A stretch of DNA of 64,000 nucleotides. It comes from Azophilus sp965200465. Its GTDB lineage: Bacteria > Pseudomonadota > Gammaproteobacteria > Pseudomonadales > Azotimanducaceae. Below, piece after piece: positions 62,088 to 64,000 of the stretch. The DNA is taken from contig OZ241358.1 in the NCBI GenBank assembly GCA_965200465.1, positions 1,116,001 through 1,180,000 of the forward strand, in the 5' to 3' direction. Made by a program: the position numbers and the translations under genes. How positions within the stretch are numbered: position 1 is the stretch's first letter; the number at the start of each line of letters is the position of its first letter. The notes beneath the pieces are model-generated. The model was not told where the DNA came from and made no database searches. It was given only the letters and a program-made list of their open reading frames with translations.

Positions 62088-62773
62088 CCCATGGATTTGC
62101 GGCGCAGCTTTTGGTGGCGCACGTCCTCCCCCTCGACCAGATAGACGACGTGCTCGCCGATGTTCTTGGCGTGGTCGCCGATGCGCTCCAGGGAGCGGGC
62201 CGCCCAAATGACGCTTAGCCGTTGCTCGATGTTGCGCGGGTGCTCCTGCATGGCCGCCAACTGATCCCGCAGGATGGAGTCGTAGCCGGCGTCCACGGCG
62301 CTGTCGGCTTGCTTGATGGCCGCGGCCTGCTCGGCGTCTTGCCGCGCCAAGGCGTCCAAGGACGCCGCCGTCATCTTGATGACGCTGGCGGAGAGCCGCC
62401 GGATGTCGCCGTACTGGTCCAGGGGCGGTTCGGCGCCGGCGAGCCCGGCCGCCATTTTGGCGATGCGTTCAGCCTCGTCGCCGATGCGCTCCAAGTCGGT
62501 GCTGGCCTTCATCGCCGCCACCAGCGTGCGCAGGTCGCCGGCGGCCGGCTGGCGGCGGGCGATGATCTGTACGCATTGGTCGTCGATGTCCAGCTCCAAT
62601 TGGTTGACGCGCAGGTCGGCCTTGCGCACCAAGTCCGCCACTTGCGCGTCATGGGCGACGAAGGCTTGGCAGGCGTTGCGCACCTGCTGCTCGACGATGC
62701 CGCCCATTTCCATGAGCGCGTTGCGCACGCCGCGCAACTCGGCGTCGTAGGATTCGGAAATGTGTTCGCTCAA
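62084..62773 (-). CDS. phoU: Phosphate signalling regulator PhoU
   Basis: 229 residues, all-helical, with two PhoU repeats: the metal-binding E(D)xxxD motifs are in STDLERIGDEAERIAKMAAG and AARSLERIGDHAKNIGEHVV. It restrains the PhoR kinase when phosphate is plentiful, working with the Pst transporter. It follows pstB by 21 bp in the same operon. Confidence 0.96.
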   Translation of the reverse strand: MSEHISESYDAELRGVRNALMEMGGIVEQQVRNACQAFVAHDAQVADLVRKADLRVNQLELDIDDQCVQIIARRQPAAGDLRTLVAAMKASTDLERIGDEAERIAKMAAGLAGAEPPLDQYGDIRRLSASVIKMTAASLDALARQDAEQAAAIKQADSAVDAGYDSILRDQLAAMQEHPRNIEQRLSVIWAARSLERIGDHAKNIGEHVVYLVEGEDVRHQKLRRKSMG

Positions 62774-62794
62774 GGCCCGCTGCCTCTTAAGCCC

Positions 62795-63610
62795 TTAGCC
62801 CCGGCGCCCGGTGATGTAGTCTTCCGTTAGCCGCTCCCGGGGGTTGGTGAACACCGCTTCCGCCGGGCCGTACTCCACGAGCCGGCCGGCGTTGAGAAAG
62901 GCCGTGAAATCGGAGACCCGGGCCGCCTGCTGCATGTCGTGCGTCACAATGATGATCGTGTAGTCGGATTTTAGCTCATGGATGAGTTGCTCTATCTTGA
63001 GCGTGGAGATCGGGTCCAGCGCCGACGCCGGTTCGTCGAGCAGCAGAACCGCCGGCTTCACGGCGATGGCCCGGGCGATGACGAGCCGTTGCTGCTGCCC
63101 GCCGGACAAGTCCAGGGCCGGCGCCCGCAGGCGGTCGGCGACCTCATCCCAAAGGGCGGCGCTGCGCAGCGCCGCTTCAACCTCCAGGTCAAGGTCGGCG
63201 GCGCGGGCGGACGGCAACTGAATGCGCAGGCCGTAGGCCACGTTGTCGTAGATGGACTTCGGAAACGGGTTGGGGCGCTGAAACACCATGCCCACCTGCC
63301 GCCGCAGTTGCGCCGCATCGACCTCCGGGGCGAGGATGTTCCGCCCTTCGAGTTCGATCAGGCCGGCTGTGCTGGCGCTCTCGACCAGTTCGTTCATGCG
63401 GTTGAAGCTGCGCAGCAGGGTGGTCTTGCCGCAGCCTGAGGGACCTATGAACGCCGTGACCTGATGCCTGGGGATGTCCAGGCTGATGTCCGTCAGGGCT
63501 GGCTGGCCGGCGTAGGCGACGGTCAGCCTGCGCACTCTAAGGCAGACCTGCGCGGCGTCGGCAATCGGCGTTTGCGGCGGGGCTGGGGAAGGCTCGGACA
63601 AGATGGCCAA
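62795..63610 (-). CDS. pstB: Phosphate ABC transporter ATPase
   Basis: 271 residues. Walker A in AFIGPSGCGKTTLLRSFNRM, Q-loop MVFQRPNPFPKSIYDNVAYG (diagnostic of PstB), signature LDLSGGQQQRLVIARAIAVK, Walker B VLLLDEPASALDPISTLKIE, and H-loop IIIVTHDMQQAARVSDFTAF. Powers phosphate uptake through PstA/PstC. pstA and pstC are not upstream within the window; a small coiled-coil gene is there instead, so pst genes may be split or lie beyond the edge. Confidence 0.97.
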   Translation of the reverse strand: MAILSEPSPAPPQTPIADAAQVCLRVRRLTVAYAGQPALTDISLDIPRHQVTAFIGPSGCGKTTLLRSFNRMNELVESASTAGLIELEGRNILAPEVDAAQLRRQVGMVFQRPNPFPKSIYDNVAYGLRIQLPSARAADLDLEVEAALRSAALWDEVADRLRAPALDLSGGQQQRLVIARAIAVKPAVLLLDEPASALDPISTLKIEQLIHELKSDYTIIIVTHDMQQAARVSDFTAFLNAGRLVEYGPAEAVFTNPRERLTEDYITGRRG

Positions 63611-63662
63611 GGCGCTAAGGCCGAAACTGAAACGAAGCGGGTTTAGGCCCCTGCACCTCTCC

Positions 63663-64000
63663 CTAGTTAGCTGCTCTGAAGTTGACCTTGCTCAAGTCCT
63701 TGGCGATTGACGAACCCGCCGCCGTCGGCGCCGCTTGCCCGGTGAACCCCTCAATAATTACTTCGATGCGGGCCATGCGTTCACGCAAGCCGCCTATGTC
63801 CCGGTGGATGCCGGCAATGTCTTGATGGATGCCGGCAATGTCTTGATGGATGCCGACAATATCTCGGTGGATGCCGACGATGTCTTGATGGATGCCGACG
63901 ATGTCCCGATGGAGACCGACAATGTCCTGCTTGATGGACCACAGAAAGCCGAACAAACTAATGATGACCGCAACCACGCCGGCGGCGGCGGCCAGTGACT
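63663..64000 (-). CDS. Heptad-repeat membrane protein, 5' end beyond the right edge
   Basis: At least 104 residues. A hydrophobic N-terminal segment (AAAAGVVAVIISLFGFLWSI, running to the edge) is followed by about eight heptads of the type DIVGIHQ/DIAGIHR, encoded by a 21-bp tandem repeat (about 63790-63935). The family tail follows: GLRERMARIEVIIEGFTGQ. The GTG at 63977 could be a start, but the open frame continues to the window end, so the real start is probably outside. A sister protein with the same tail is at 23038-23286. The repeat number is likely to vary between strains. Function unknown. Confidence 0.65.
   Translation of the reverse strand, partial: SLAAAAGVVAVIISLFGFLWSIKQDIVGLHRDIVGIHQDIVGIHRDIVGIHQDIAGIHQDIAGIHRDIGGLRERMARIEVIIEGFTGQAAPTAAGSSIAKDLSKVNFRAAN

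Overview
This is a high-GC window from a bacterium, most probably a gammaproteobacterium. The evidence is the gene order yceD-rpmF-fabD-fabG-acpP-fabF-mltG-tmk-holB-pilZ, the RluC, YceF and MetH proteins, an encoded CCA end on tRNA-Ser(UGA), and a bacterial 4.5S SRP RNA. The many relics (IS fragments, FecR, peptide deformylase, SGNH) suggest a genome in active rearrangement. A host-associated lifestyle is possible but not shown by the sequence.

Layout. 1-2.1 kb: a putative AbiEii-type nucleotidyltransferase operon and a transposase fragment. 2.3-10.8 kb: a type I-G (Dpsyc/I-U) CRISPR-Cas effector operon, csb1-csb2-cas3-csb3, diverging from an array of 25 spacers. No cas1, cas2 or cas4 is visible. 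11-16.1 kb: IS1595-type transposase and remnants, an unknown low-GC gene, an AAA ATPase and a MITE-like element around two tRNA-Ser genes, then ffs. 16.7-24.2 kb: metH, a dihydroorotase/RidA pair and small genes. 24.3-31.7 kb: two secreted proteins, the second a roughly 1,974-residue protein with 15 CARDB-like units arranged as a three-unit higher-order repeat. 31.8-40.8 kb: rluC, yceF and the housekeeping fatty-acid, ribosomal-protein and replication cluster, without plsX and fabH. 40.9-44.5 kb: two peptidases.

The most unusual region is 44.6-56.1 kb. Two membrane proteins, a GT-C type glycosyltransferase and an SGNH hydrolase all end in the same ~100-residue C-terminal domain (core GFDNLDF, then LPxYxI and TGQF/Y), with a fifth broken copy. 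They are interleaved with two copies of an arylsulfotransferase-like gene. Two of the genes carry long G homopolymers directly after the N-terminal signal anchor: 15 G in a membrane protein and 16 G in the second arylsulfotransferase. Both are out of frame in this sequence, while the first arylsulfotransferase copy has 6 G and is intact. This looks like a phase-variable system for building and decorating a surface glycan or glycolipid. Both arylsulfotransferase genes are preceded by a conserved 28-codon leader ORF with a strong ribosome-binding site and a TGATG overlap.

56.2-64 kb: a molybdenum hydroxylase operon (FAD, 2Fe-2S and Mo subunits) with a MoaD-like sulfur carrier, a HAD hydrolase, an SDR, phoU and pstB, and a small heptad-repeat protein that runs to the right edge. 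A third long G tract (14 G) sits against tRNA-Ser(GGA), where the encoded CCA should be.
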